Positions 18,064-27,970 are shown, counted from the first letter of the stretch. The stretch is 64,000 nucleotides of DNA from Segetibacter aerophilus (GCF_007991655.1 NZ_BJYT01000011.1:124001-188000); one strand, 5' to 3'. The notes: generated by a model not told the origin, from the letters alone. Numbers and translations: made by a program.

Positions 18064-18609
18064 ATGTACGCAGAGGATAAGGAATTACTATACCAGTTCA
18101 AAGATCCGTCGCAAAAAGAAAGGGCTTTTACAGACCTGATAAAGAAGTACCAGGAGAAGCTATATTGGCACATCAGGAGAATGGTAGTAGATCACGACGA
18201 TACGAATGATATCTTACAAAACATGTTCATCAAGGTGTGGAAGTCATTGGAGAATTTTAGAGAAGATAGCCAGCTGTATACATGGTTATATAGAATTGCG
18301 ACAAATGAGTGTCTTACTTTTCTAGAACAACAAAAAAGACGTAGCGCAGTTAGTTTAAGCGAAGTTGAAAGTGGGCTAAGCAATAAGATAAAGGCAGACG
18401 AAAATTTCGACGCCAACAAGCTGGAATGGAAACTTCAACTTGCCATGCAAAAGTTGCCCGAAAAGCAAAGGATTGTATTTAACTTGCGGTATTATGATGA
18501 GATGCCATATGAGCAAATGAGTCGGATTTTAGAAACAAGTGAAGGTGCATTGAAAGCAAGCTATCACCATGCGGCCAAAAAAATTGAAGATTTCATCATT
18601 AATAACTAA
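18064..18609 (+). CDS. ECF-type RNA polymerase sigma factor
   Basis: 181 residues from the ATG at 18064; an upstream TTG start would add nine residues. Sigma region 2 covers about 20-90 (FTDLIKKYQEKLYWHIRRM, DTNDILQNMFIKVWK, LYTWLYRIATNECL); region 4 about 120-175 (LPEKQRIVFNLRYYDEMPYE, then a helix-turn-helix SEGALKASYHHAAKKI). It directs RNA polymerase to a small regulon, probably controlled by the membrane protein encoded next. Promoter specificity cannot be read from the sequence. Confidence 0.92.
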   Translation: MYAEDKELLYQFKDPSQKERAFTDLIKKYQEKLYWHIRRMVVDHDDTNDILQNMFIKVWKSLENFREDSQLYTWLYRIATNECLTFLEQQKRRSAVSLSEVESGLSNKIKADENFDANKLEWKLQLAMQKLPEKQRIVFNLRYYDEMPYEQMSRILETSEGALKASYHHAAKKIEDFIINN

Positions 18610-18664
18610 AAAATTAAAAGCATAATTAAACTTTAGGCGACCTTCCTTCGTCAAAGCAGCGGAT

Positions 18665-19387
18665 ATGGAGAAGAATAACAAGATATTGCAGGAATTACAG
18701 GAATGCGCCCCCTCTCTAATGCAGATTGACAACAAAACGCCTTATAGGGTAGCCCTCACCTATTTTGATGGTCTCAGTGGAGCAATTACAGAGAAAATTA
18801 AGTTGAACAGCGACGTGAAATATTACTTCTCAACAGATATGCCGTATTCAATTCCTGGTGATTATTTCGAAAATTTTTCATCCCGAGTACTGGAAAAAAT
18901 TTATGAGGAAGAAGAGGTAAATGAAGCCTTTGATGAGCTAAAGGAAATTGCTCCGCTATTAAATAAAATCAGTAGAAAACCGGTTTATAGTATTCCTGCC
19001 AACTACTTCGAAGAGAAGCAGTGGAAAAAAAACATTATTGCTGACTCAAGGGCAAAAATTATTTCAATCACTGCCCCAAAAAAAATATATCGTTTTTTAG
19101 CGGCGGCTGTAATCATTGGATTATTGGCTATAGGTCTTTTTATTTTTATAGGAAAAGACAATACTAACGCCAGGTCCTACCAGGTTAAGGCTATACCGGC
19201 GGTTAATAAATTAAGCGAGCAGGAAATCGTTGAATTTTTAAAAACTACTTCGCCTAATGAAAATATCGTCTCGAATAAAAATATCCAGCGGTCCAAACAT
19301 AACGATATTAGAAGCGCTGTAAGCAGGATGTCAGACGAGGAGATACAGGAATTTTTACAGGAAAATGGCGAAAAGGATAAAATGTAA
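18665..19387 (+). CDS. Putative membrane anti-sigma protein
   Basis: 240 residues with one membrane span at about 143-162 (FLAAAVIIGLLAIGLFIFIG). The cytosolic half has a repeated PYxxPxxYF pattern (MPYSIPGDYFENF and PVYSIPANYFEEK). The outer half ends with a repeated short helix (NKLSEQEIVEFL and SRMSDEEIQEFL). Its place directly after the ECF sigma gene and its topology suggest that it is the cognate anti-sigma protein, although no zinc-binding anti-sigma motif is visible. The 3' end overlaps the region leading into the next gene by the earlier in-frame start there. Confidence 0.65.
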   Translation: MEKNNKILQELQECAPSLMQIDNKTPYRVALTYFDGLSGAITEKIKLNSDVKYYFSTDMPYSIPGDYFENFSSRVLEKIYEEEEVNEAFDELKEIAPLLNKISRKPVYSIPANYFEEKQWKKNIIADSRAKIISITAPKKIYRFLAAAVIIGLLAIGLFIFIGKDNTNARSYQVKAIPAVNKLSEQEIVEFLKTTSPNENIVSNKNIQRSKHNDIRSAVSRMSDEEIQEFLQENGEKDKM

Positions 19388-19400
19388 ACAGGAATTTGAT

Positions 19401-19793
19401 ATGACAGAAAAATTTACTTTACTACTAGTACTTCTTATAAACATTAATTATATTTGTTTTGCTCAGCCACAGCAAAACAGTAAAAGAGCCGATTCTCTCC
19501 AAGTTGAATTTTTAACAAAGGAACTAGACTTAACTTCAGAGGAATCAGATAAACTTTGGCCTGTTTACAATAATTATAAGAACGAAATAAGGAATATCCG
19601 CAAAGAAGATCAAAGCGATCAAATTGTTTTAGACGAGAAAGTCTTAAATATCCGGAAAAAGTATAAAGACGACTTTAAAGCTGTTTTAGGGTCAGATGAA
19701 AGAGTAAATAAGCTGTTCGTTGCTGAGAAAAACTTTATGGAAATGTTGCGAAAAGAATTAATTAAGCGTAATATTAAACGAGAAGGAACATAA
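19401..19793 (+). CDS. Small secreted helical protein, Spy/CpxP-like in layout
   Basis: 130 residues from the ATG at 19401. Signal peptide FTLLLVLLININYICFAQ, then a charged all-helical mature part with DLTSEESDKLWPVYNNYKN, which resembles the LTxEQ-type repeats of periplasmic Spy/CpxP metal or stress sensors. It follows the sigma/anti-sigma pair at 13 bases, so it may report envelope stress to them. Family membership is inferred from pattern only. Confidence 0.6.
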   Translation: MTEKFTLLLVLLININYICFAQPQQNSKRADSLQVEFLTKELDLTSEESDKLWPVYNNYKNEIRNIRKEDQSDQIVLDEKVLNIRKKYKDDFKAVLGSDERVNKLFVAEKNFMEMLRKELIKRNIKREGT

Positions 19794-19899
19794 CAATTTT
19801 AAAACATTTGTACCTTATTATAAACTCGGTGTTTTTCATAGGTTAGCAACGGCCAGCTCTTTTTAGGGCAGGCCTTTTTTATATCAAGTAATATCCCAA

Positions 19900-20643
19900 T
19901 TAAGGTTTGGAGGAATAAAAGGGTGTTTTTACGTCATGGTAAAACAAAAAAGTCCAGTGTTCCCGGTTTCCTTGTTGCCACCACTTTTGCCTTAGCTCCA
20001 TGCTCTTTTTGCCATCATAATCATACTTAGCTACAAGTTTACTTTTCATTTGTTGTAGTTGAGGTGCTACATCTCCTCCAAAAAAAACCGTCTCTTCACT
20101 TTCTTTTATCCAATAGGCATAATGAAATGGGCTGTGTCCACCAACGAGCTGATATTCTATATAGTCGTCTATACTTCCTTTTTCGTCGAGTAGTACTGCC
20201 TTATTGTTATTAGTAAGTATGTCAAACTCCTCGGTTATATAACTGGGAAAGCCTTTTTCAAAAGCATAATCAAGTTCATCTTTGGGAAGATAATAGGTAG
20301 CATTTGGAAACGCCAAAGAATAATGGCCTAGCTTATCTTTTACACTTACTCCACCCGCATGATCTTTATGTAGATGTGTTAGCAAAACTTTGGTAACTGT
20401 TAATGGGTCTATTCTGTTTTCCTCCATGTTTTTATAAATCTGGGGTCTCCCATCTACCATAAATCCAAGGCCTGTGTCCAGCAGTAAAACGTCTTTGGAT
20501 GTTACTACGACAAACGGTTGCACTTCTACCAGCAAACTTCCAACAGGCCGTTGTTGCAAATCATCTGATGCCATCTGAAAAGGAACAAAAACTTTGGTTT
20601 TATCAATGGTAAAAACGCCCTCACTTAATGGAATAATTTTCAT
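19900..20643 (-). CDS. Metallo-beta-lactamase fold hydrolase
   Basis: 247 residues, no signal peptide. The metal site is complete: HLHKDH (about 91-96), His in GGHSPFH, Asp in FFGGDVAP and His in LFYHD. This is the quorum-quenching/AHL-lactonase-like and glyoxalase-II-like superfamily; the substrate is not clear. ATG at 20641-20643. A short repeat lies upstream at 20723-20749, between this gene and rodA. Confidence 0.85.
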   Translation of the reverse strand: MKIIPLSEGVFTIDKTKVFVPFQMASDDLQQRPVGSLLVEVQPFVVVTSKDVLLLDTGLGFMVDGRPQIYKNMEENRIDPLTVTKVLLTHLHKDHAGGVSVKDKLGHYSLAFPNATYYLPKDELDYAFEKGFPSYITEEFDILTNNNKAVLLDEKGSIDDYIEYQLVGGHSPFHYAYWIKESEETVFFGGDVAPQLQQMKSKLVAKYDYDGKKSMELRQKWWQQGNREHWTFLFYHDVKTPFYSSKP

Positions 20644-20722
20644 ATCTCGCTGAGTTTTTCGGTAAAGTTTCTTTCAAAAAGGGTTATAACGATCACGTAC
20701 ACACATTGCTTCATAGTGTTTA

Positions 20723-20749
20723 AACGTACAAGAGTGCGACGCAACAATG
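20723..20749 (-). repeat. Intergenic short repeat, copy 5
   Basis: Minus-strand reading TTGTTGCGTCGCACTCTTG followed by TACGTTTA. Between rodA and the MBL gene. Confidence 0.8.
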
Positions 20750-20821
20750 AAAAATAGTAGTAATGATTTATGGATCCACATCTTTTTACTAAATCACAAA
20801 AGGACTGATAATAGCTTTAAA

Positions 20822-22171
20822 CTAACGTAAGATCATTTGTCTGTCTGCATCGAGCCTGATAAGAATAAACAACAAAATGGTGAAGGTAAGCAAAGAAGAT
20901 CCACCGTAACTAATCAAGGGGAGCGGGATTCCGATAACAGGCGCAAGCCCAATAGTCATGCAAATATTTATGGTGATGTGAAAAAAGAAAATGCTGGCCA
21001 CACCATAGGCGTACACCCTGCTAAAAGTGCTTCTCTGTCGTTCTGCAATAATTACGATCCGGAACAATAAAATCGCATAAAGGGCTAAAAAAGCAATACT
21101 GCCGAGGAAGCCGAAACCTTCACCGATTGTGCAAAAGATAAAGTCTGTTCTCTGCTCCGGCACGAAATCGTACCTTGTTTGTGTACCCTTTAAGTAACCC
21201 TTACCTGTCCACCCACCTGAGCCAATAGCTATTTTTGATTGAATAACATTGTACTCACTTTGGTTGCGGGTTTTACCCCTCGTTTTAGCTTTCACGAGTT
21301 CTAGTTCCGCCCTCTCTTCCGGGTCCTGGGGAATGTAAGGCTTACCAACGAGACTATAAATTCGGTCCCTTTGGTATGGTTTCATTACTTTATTTATCAG
21401 GTACGGAATGGCTACGGACGACACTATGCTCGCAAAGGCCCACACGCCTATTATTATCCAAAGCAGTGCACGGTTTCTCTTAAATAGATTACGGCAAAAA
21501 AATATCATAAGCGCAGCTAAAACAGCGTAGGCGATAAAAAGAGTATTTGGAGAAAAGATGAGTGATAGTATGAGAATAACAGCGAGGGACGCTCCTGTAA
21601 TCAGAATAAATGGTGGCAGTCCTTCCCGGTACATTACGAGGAAAAATGAGAAGTAAACCAACGCCAGTCCCGTTTCATTTTGAGCAACGGTAATAATGGC
21701 GGGCAACAAGGATATTGCTGCCCCAACTGCCTGCGATTTTGTTTTGCTAAAATCCGTCTCCTGCCTGCTTATGTATTTTGCTAACGCAAGACAAGTAAAG
21801 ACTTTGCAAAGTTCAGAAGGCTGTAATCGAAAGCCGCCTAGTACGAGCCACGACTTTGACCCTTTGACTTCCGAACCGATTACGAGCGCCGCAAGACACA
21901 GTACAATACCGACCCCATACATCAGGTTTGCGGTCGCTGTAAAAAATTTGCTGTCCGTGAGTAAAATGAAAATGGCAAGCACCGAACAGATGCCGGCCCA
22001 TAATGCTTGCTTTCCGTAGTCTTTTGATTGGCTTAAGACAGGCTGAAAAATGTTATCCCCCTCTTTATACTCATTCGCAAAAATCATCAACAGGCCTATG
22101 ATCACGAGCGTTCCGTACAAGATAACTATACTCCAGTCTATCCCTTTAGAGATGTTATTACTATTTGTCAT
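20822..22171 (-). CDS. rodA: Rod-shape SEDS glycosyltransferase RodA
   Basis: 449 residues, about ten membrane helices, of the FtsW/RodA/SpoVE family. Conserved parts are GSWLVLGGF-like SKSWLVLGGFRLQPSEL, the long loop with QYNVIQSKIAIGSGGWTGKGY-type sequence (SEYNVIQSKIAIGSGG) and LISYGGSSLLT at the end. It polymerises lipid II glycan strands for sidewall peptidoglycan, together with PBP2. Its start overlaps the end of mrdA by 11 bases. The mreBCD genes usually upstream are not next to it here. Confidence 0.93.
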   Translation of the reverse strand: MTNSNNISKGIDWSIVILYGTLVIIGLLMIFANEYKEGDNIFQPVLSQSKDYGKQALWAGICSVLAIFILLTDSKFFTATANLMYGVGIVLCLAALVIGSEVKGSKSWLVLGGFRLQPSELCKVFTCLALAKYISRQETDFSKTKSQAVGAAISLLPAIITVAQNETGLALVYFSFFLVMYREGLPPFILITGASLAVILILSLIFSPNTLFIAYAVLAALMIFFCRNLFKRNRALLWIIIGVWAFASIVSSVAIPYLINKVMKPYQRDRIYSLVGKPYIPQDPEERAELELVKAKTRGKTRNQSEYNVIQSKIAIGSGGWTGKGYLKGTQTRYDFVPEQRTDFIFCTIGEGFGFLGSIAFLALYAILLFRIVIIAERQRSTFSRVYAYGVASIFFFHITINICMTIGLAPVIGIPLPLISYGGSSLLTFTILLFILIRLDADRQMILR

Positions 22172-24248
22172 GCTTCAACGTGTCTAAAGTATTCTTTTTG
22201 TCGTCAGGTAAAAGCATGGACGGTTTCTCAATGAGATATTCTCCTGTATCTTTTCTATTTGGTTCGGCTTCAGGATCGAATGTTGTCTTCTTAGCTACTA
22301 CCACCGGCTGTTCTATTACTGTATCTACACTTACTTCTTTAATGCCAGCTTTAGCTCGCCTGATAGAGTCCTTTTGATAATACCAGTGCTTGATTGCTGC
22401 AGGAATTAAATCTGCTTTAGATACCCTTTCCAGTGTCGACATACTTTCAGCAGAAATAGTATCATTTAAGTATTTCTCCATAAGCAGTGTAGCAATTGGA
22501 CCTGCCCAGGTAGCACCATAGCCAGCATTTTCAATCACAACAGCGACAGCAATCTTTGGGTTTCTACGCGGAGCGAAACTGGTGAATATTGAGTGATTTT
22601 TACCGTGAGGGTTTTGAGCTGTCCCCGTCTTTGCACAATATTGAATGTTCGGAATTTTAAGAAAATTTGCAGTACCGTATACAGTAACGTCATACATTCC
22701 ATCAACCACGGCCTGGTAAGCTGAGTCTGAAATATTTGTCACCTTATGTTTGGTTCTGTATTTTTCAAGGAAAGCGGTATCATTAATCGTTTCCTCTTGT
22801 ATACTATCTACAAAATGCGGAGTATAATAATAGCCGCGATTAGCTATAATGCTGGTTACGTTTGCCATCTGAAGAGGAGTAGCTGTCATACGATCCTGGC
22901 CGATGCCAAGGGTTAACACGTTGCAGCTGTTCCAGCGCTTCGCGCCACCAAAATCTTTATTGTAACGACTCGTATCTGGTATTGAAGCCCTGTCTTCGCT
23001 CGGCAAGTCAACGCCTAATCTTACACCCATGCCAAATGAGTTCATGTACTCTTTCCATTTAAGGTAGCCATTGGCGGTATTTCCAAAAGCAGGATTATCA
23101 AGAGCCATCCGAAAAATCTGGACAAAATACGAGTTGCACGAGTTGGCCAAAGCTATTCTAAGATTGGCGGCATGACCCCCACCAGAGTGAGTACAAGCCG
23201 GCTTTCCTATTCCGCAGCCATAGTAGCGACCCGGACATGAGTACCCATAAGAAGGGGTGATCAGTCGTTGATCTAAAGCTACCAACGCACCCAAAGGTTT
23301 AAAAGTAGAGCCGGGAGGATATTGTCCCTTGATTGCCCGATTGTATAAAGGTCGGGCAGTGTCAAGTGCCATTCTGCCCCAGTTTTTTCTAAAAGCAGCA
23401 CCGGCCAAATCATTCGGATCATAACTAGGTCCCGATGTCATCGCAAGGATTCCTCCTGTTTTAGGATTAATAGCTACCAATCCGCCTATCTTGTTCTTCA
23501 TCAATTTTTCAGCTAATTGCTGCAACTCAATATCAACGCTCGTATATAGGTTTCTTCCGGCTTCCGCCAAGGTATCATACACGCCTTTTTCATAGCTGCC
23601 CTGTATTCTGTTTCTGTTGTCCTTAATCAAAAAGTTAATTCCTCTTTGACCCATTAAAACCTTTTCATAGGTTTTCTCTAAACCGCTACGGCCCACCAAA
23701 TCGCCCATTTGATAGAAATACCCAGACTTTCTAATAATGGCCGTATCCACTTCTCCAACGTAACCTAATATATGAGCAGCAGCTTTGTACGGATAAGTAC
23801 GAACAGGTCTTTCAGAAAGGTCAAACCCTGAAAACTTATACATGTTTTCATCCAACTGCGCTTGTAACTGCGTAGTTATAAAAGGCTCGAAAACGCTGGG
23901 TCTATACCTTCCGTTTTTGATAATAGAAGTGACAATTCTTTTGTTGAACTCGGCTGTATCTATTTTTAAGAGATTACATAATGCGAGCGTATCGATTCCT
24001 TTTACCTGGGAGGGCGTAACCACTAAATCGAAACGGGCAATATTATCTAGAATAGCTCTTCCTTTTCGGTCGTAAATAATACCACGGCTTGGGTAAGCGA
24101 TCTTTTTAGCAACGGCGTTATCGTCTGCAAGCTTTTTATATTTTCCAGATGTCACTTGCAGGTTAAATAGCTGTCCTACAATTACAAGAAAAACAACAAC
24201 AAAAATTAATTGAATTACCCTCTTTCGGGACTGATTAAATTCCGGCAT
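22161..24248 (-). CDS. mrdA: Penicillin-binding protein 2
   Basis: 695 residues. One membrane anchor (about 10-30), a pedestal domain, and a transpeptidase with all active-site motifs: PPGSTFKP with Ser314 and Lys317, SCN at 370-372, and KTG at 540-542. It cross-links peptidoglycan as the partner of RodA in the elongasome and is the target of beta-lactams. The C-terminal 50 residues are polar and charged, with no clear domain. The gene heads the mrdA-rodA unit. Confidence 0.95.
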   Translation of the reverse strand: MPEFNQSRKRVIQLIFVVVFLVIVGQLFNLQVTSGKYKKLADDNAVAKKIAYPSRGIIYDRKGRAILDNIARFDLVVTPSQVKGIDTLALCNLLKIDTAEFNKRIVTSIIKNGRYRPSVFEPFITTQLQAQLDENMYKFSGFDLSERPVRTYPYKAAAHILGYVGEVDTAIIRKSGYFYQMGDLVGRSGLEKTYEKVLMGQRGINFLIKDNRNRIQGSYEKGVYDTLAEAGRNLYTSVDIELQQLAEKLMKNKIGGLVAINPKTGGILAMTSGPSYDPNDLAGAAFRKNWGRMALDTARPLYNRAIKGQYPPGSTFKPLGALVALDQRLITPSYGYSCPGRYYGCGIGKPACTHSGGGHAANLRIALANSCNSYFVQIFRMALDNPAFGNTANGYLKWKEYMNSFGMGVRLGVDLPSEDRASIPDTSRYNKDFGGAKRWNSCNVLTLGIGQDRMTATPLQMANVTSIIANRGYYYTPHFVDSIQEETINDTAFLEKYRTKHKVTNISDSAYQAVVDGMYDVTVYGTANFLKIPNIQYCAKTGTAQNPHGKNHSIFTSFAPRRNPKIAVAVVIENAGYGATWAGPIATLLMEKYLNDTISAESMSTLERVSKADLIPAAIKHWYYQKDSIRRAKAGIKEVSVDTVIEQPVVVAKKTTFDPEAEPNRKDTGEYLIEKPSMLLPDDKKNTLDTLKHDK

Positions 24249-24634
24249 ATTGCCCTTTCTATTTTACGAACCATTAATACGTTACCATGCAAATTTGCAG
24301 TATGTTTTGCAAAATTTCTATTATTAAATAAAGACACTGTGTGCATTAAGTAGAAATCAGTTTTGCCTCAACTTTTCAATCAATTGAAGTTGTTTTTTGC
24401 CGGGAGTAATAAACGTGCAAAAAGGCTCAAACCTTCACAAGCTTTTGGACGCAAAAATCTTAATAAAGAATTTTTTGTGGCAAGCGAACGAAACGCTTTT
24501 CATCTTCGTTGCGTCGCACACTTGTACTTTTTTTTACAAAAGGCAGCAGCTCAACGGAGAATTTTCATTTCTTACAGTGAATGAAATAAGATGGAATTTG
24601 ATGAATTACAAAAATATGAGCAGCCACTAACTCT
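24249..24634. other. Intergenic gap with repeat copy 6
   Basis: 386 bases between the mrdA start and the end of the DUF4407 gene. Apart from the repeat at 24505-24531 I see no gene, terminator or promoter that I can support. Confidence 0.6.
24505..24531 (+). repeat. Intergenic short repeat, copy 6
   Basis: The best full-length copy: TTCGTTGCGTCGCACACTTG, then TACTTTTTTT. About 250 bases upstream of mrdA. Confidence 0.85.
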
Positions 24635-25834
24635 TTAATTTTCCTGCTTCGTTAGCATATCCTTTTTAAAACGCTCCCAAAAACCATCAAAAGGTTCTTC
24701 ATGATCTTTGCTCCAACTTTCCAACTGAGACTTCATTTTCTCATCCCGTCCAGCTCTACTAGAAGCAAAAAACTGTTCAATAAACGTAGTATCGTTTTCC
24801 TGCGCCAGGCGGTTATATAACTCCTTAAGCTGCTTTTCTTTCAACTGGTTAGCCTCAGCAATTTCCTTCTCCATATCCTCTGTCAATTTCACCTTTTCAT
24901 CATAAGTTCCCGCAGGCAAAAGAGTTTTGGCCAAAACTGGCATCAATTCGATCAACATCAGAATTACAACTATTAAGATGTATCTCCATTGCAAAGCTGA
25001 ATTCTTCTTAACTAAATTATTAAGCGCTTCTATTCTGGTGAGAAATCCGTTGTTTAATAATCCCGCAAAAACATCGTTCTCTTTTTTTACCTGGCTATTT
25101 ATAGAGGCAAGGTTACTATCTATAGAAACAATGCGCGGTTGAAGAGAAAAACGTAGCTGGTTGTATTGACTGTCGAGTTTCTCATACTCCGCTCTTTTCG
25201 CTTTCGCAATGTTCTCAATTCCAACCTTACCAGTCCCGCCTGTTCCATCTATCTCCGCTAAAAATTCCCCGCGTGAGGTCGACACCTCGTTGTATTTTCC
25301 GGTCAGCTGGTTTTGCAATTGCGTACGCTCGGCATTAAGAGCATTTTTCTGAGGGTTGAAAAGAGAATCCAGTTCTTGTTGTTTTGCTCGTTTTCTTATC
25401 TCGTTATCTAACGACGCCTGCAATTTAATTTCCTTATCGAACATAAAAAGAATAGCGGGTTGAGCCATAAAAGTTCCAAGAGTAATAGCTAAAACACTTC
25501 GAAGCAATAACGGAGCAATTTTGTTTCTATTAAACTTATTCATGCCCTTGATAAGAGCACGGTCGATGGTAAGTATAATAAAACCCATAAACAATCCGAG
25601 CAAAATGGCCAGAACCAGGCTAGTCGTAATGGTTGACCAGAAGTAGGTCCATGCTAGGGTGGCAAAGCTCCATGTTGCCAAAACTGTAGTACCAATAATT
25701 TTATACCTGTTTCTATCAACTACGCATTGTATCAGTAGTTCTTCCTCTGCTGTGCTTAACCACCATAAAAAAGAATCCCATTTGGTGGCGTTATACTGCT
25801 CCCTTTGAGAAATAGATGAAATGTTTTTATTCAT
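24635..25834 (-). CDS. DUF4407 domain membrane protein
   Basis: 399 residues. Four membrane segments (about 48-66, 72-92, 112-130 and 283-303). Between the third and fourth lies a roughly 140-residue charged coiled-coil stretch that includes LNAERTQLQNQLTGKYNEVS. This is the layout of DUF4407 (starting ATKWDSFLWWLSTAEEELLI), a family of unknown function common in Bacteroidota. The coiled coil most likely projects from the membrane, and a second coiled coil follows the last span. No enzyme motif is visible. Confidence 0.85.
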   Translation of the reverse strand: MNKNISSISQREQYNATKWDSFLWWLSTAEEELLIQCVVDRNRYKIIGTTVLATWSFATLAWTYFWSTITTSLVLAILLGLFMGFIILTIDRALIKGMNKFNRNKIAPLLLRSVLAITLGTFMAQPAILFMFDKEIKLQASLDNEIRKRAKQQELDSLFNPQKNALNAERTQLQNQLTGKYNEVSTSRGEFLAEIDGTGGTGKVGIENIAKAKRAEYEKLDSQYNQLRFSLQPRIVSIDSNLASINSQVKKENDVFAGLLNNGFLTRIEALNNLVKKNSALQWRYILIVVILMLIELMPVLAKTLLPAGTYDEKVKLTEDMEKEIAEANQLKEKQLKELYNRLAQENDTTFIEQFFASSRAGRDEKMKSQLESWSKDHEEPFDGFWERFKKDMLTKQEN

Positions 25835-26063
25835 CAGGAAATAAATTAAGTGAGTAAAAAATAGATACAGGCGGTTGAAGAAGGGAAAGTATTACAAATA
25901 CTGGAAGTAAAATAAAAACATTGACACTTACAAAAAGTAGAGAAAGTCCCTTTTATCTATACTTTAACGTCAACTTTTTGCCAATAAGCCAATCGTGCTT
26001 TAATAGAATGAGCTGACTTCTAGCTTACTGCCTCCTCCCAAATCTATCTAAACTGCAAATCAT

Positions 26064-26071
26064 TACCTTTG
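26064..26071 (+). promoter_or_regulatory. Possible -7 box in front of yidC
   Basis: TACCTTTG matches the Bacteroidota -7 consensus TAnnTTTG 22 bases before the yidC start. I find no clear TTTG at the -33 position, so the call is weak. Confidence 0.3.
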
Positions 26072-26092
26072 CCGCCTAATTTTTACTTTGTT

Positions 26093-27958
26093 ATGAAGAC
26101 TGACAATAATACGGTCATTGGTTTTGTGTTGATTGGGATTCTTTTTCTTGGATATTTTTGGTTTTCAAACCGGCAGCAGCAGGCCATACTTTTAGATAAA
26201 AAACGAACTGAAGATTCTATTGCACGCGTTAGAGCTCTTACTGCACCGAAAGTAGATCCTGCCGCGGCAGCTTTAGATTCACTAAAAAGAGATTCTACAA
26301 ACAAGCTAGCCGTGGCGGGTAACTTTCAAAGCGCAGCAAATGGTGCTGAAGAACTTACAACTATCGATAATGGGCTTATAAAAATAAGTTTTACAAATAA
26401 AGGTGGCCAGCCTAAGAGTGTTGAACTAAAAACTTTTAAGTCCTTTGATAGTTCTAATGCAATAATGGGCGGTTCTCCATTTAATAATATTGCGTACACC
26501 ATTAATACTTCTGCAAATCAGTCAGCTCTAACAAGCAGCCTGTTTTTTAATCCCCCAACCATTACTAAAGAAGCAGATGGAAGAGAAGTAGTGAGCTATT
26601 CACTCACTTCTGTAGATGGTCAGAGCATTACTCACCAATTTATCGTTAAGCCGAACGATTATATGGTTGACTGGAATATCGTAATAAATGGTGCAAACCG
26701 GCTTTTAACAGGAAATACATTAAACGTAAACTGGCAGGTAGAAGCGGACAAGAAGCAGACAGATATTGTCTACGAAAGAAGACAGTCCAGGCTTTGTTTC
26801 GTTGAGGACGGAAGCTACGATTACAAGACTGCGACTACAGGCACGACAGCTACTTTTGAGAAACCTGTAAACTGGGTGTCGATGAAGCAGCAATTCTTTA
26901 ATTCTACGCTTATTGCTAAAAATAATTTTAATGGCGGAGAGATGAGTGTTACAGTTCCAGCCGACAGTGACACAGGCAAAGTAGTCGGGAAAGCTATTGC
27001 GAATATGAAAATTCAACTGCCTGCGGCGGCGTCAGCTACTATTCCAATGGCACTTTACTATGGACCAAATGAGTTCAACGTTCTTAAAAAGTATAACATC
27101 AAAATGGAGAGTATTGTGGACTTAGGTTCGGGTGTGTTCTCCTTCGTAAAGTATATTAATAGGTACATTATTATCCCTGTATTCAACTTCTTCGCAAGTT
27201 TCATTAGTAGTTACGGTTGGGTAATCGCCTTACTTACAATCTTTATCAGGTTAGTTACTTCCCCCCTTACATATACGAGCTATTTAAGCGGTGCCAAAAT
27301 GAAGGTTTTACGCCCTGAATTAGATATCCTCAAGAAAAAACTCGGGGATGACCAGCAAGCCTTTGCAATGCAGCAGATGAAATTGTTCAGGGAGGCAGGA
27401 GTTAATCCATTAGGAGGCTGTATACCGGCTGTCTTACAAATTCCAATCTTCTTTGCGTTGTACAGTTTCTTTAATTCTGAGATTGCGTTGCGAGGGCAAA
27501 GCTTTTTGTGGGCGAAAGATCTTTCGTCTTATGATGTAATTGCGCGGTTGCCTTTTTCTATTCCTTTTGGGTTCGGCGACCACATTAGTCTTTTTACAAT
27601 CACGGCAGTCACTACCAGCTTTCTAATTTCAATTTACAATATGAGCATGACTCCTGACCAGGGAAACCCGGTCATGAAGTATATGCCTTATTTCTTTCCC
27701 TTTATACTCCTGTTTATATTTAACCAATTGCCGTCGGCGTTAACGTGGTACTATACTGTTTCAAACCTTATTACGCTAATTCTTCAGTTTGTAATTCAGA
27801 ACTACATTATAGACCACGACAAGATTTTAGCAAAAATGGAAGAAACAAGAAAAAAGCCAAAAACAAAGTCTAAATGGCAGGAGCGATACTCCCAGATGAT
27901 GGAATCGCAGCAAAAGGTTCAGGATCTGAAGCAAAGAACCAATAACAACAAAAAGTAA
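26093..27958 (+). CDS. yidC: Membrane protein insertase YidC
   Basis: 621 residues from the ATG at 26093 (MKTDNNTVIGFVLIGILFLG is the signal-anchor helix; an upstream TTG-type start would add eight residues). A periplasmic beta-rich domain fills about 80-340, and the conserved insertase core has FIRLVTSPLTYTSYL, GVNPLGGCIPAVLQIPIFFA and the last helices through LPSALTWYYTVSNL. It inserts and folds inner-membrane proteins with or without SecYEG. An intrinsic terminator follows at 27971-28000. Confidence 0.95.
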   Translation: MKTDNNTVIGFVLIGILFLGYFWFSNRQQQAILLDKKRTEDSIARVRALTAPKVDPAAAALDSLKRDSTNKLAVAGNFQSAANGAEELTTIDNGLIKISFTNKGGQPKSVELKTFKSFDSSNAIMGGSPFNNIAYTINTSANQSALTSSLFFNPPTITKEADGREVVSYSLTSVDGQSITHQFIVKPNDYMVDWNIVINGANRLLTGNTLNVNWQVEADKKQTDIVYERRQSRLCFVEDGSYDYKTATTGTTATFEKPVNWVSMKQQFFNSTLIAKNNFNGGEMSVTVPADSDTGKVVGKAIANMKIQLPAAASATIPMALYYGPNEFNVLKKYNIKMESIVDLGSGVFSFVKYINRYIIIPVFNFFASFISSYGWVIALLTIFIRLVTSPLTYTSYLSGAKMKVLRPELDILKKKLGDDQQAFAMQQMKLFREAGVNPLGGCIPAVLQIPIFFALYSFFNSEIALRGQSFLWAKDLSSYDVIARLPFSIPFGFGDHISLFTITAVTTSFLISIYNMSMTPDQGNPVMKYMPYFFPFILLFIFNQLPSALTWYYTVSNLITLILQFVIQNYIIDHDKILAKMEETRKKPKTKSKWQERYSQMMESQQKVQDLKQRTNNNKK

Positions 27959-27970
27959 ATATCTATCTAT

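Noticed and set aside
17784-18173. 130-residue N-terminal extension of the TylF-type methyltransferase
   Set aside because: It overlaps the divergent sigma factor, has no family homology pattern, and MKLFLIRF at 17783 is a good start.
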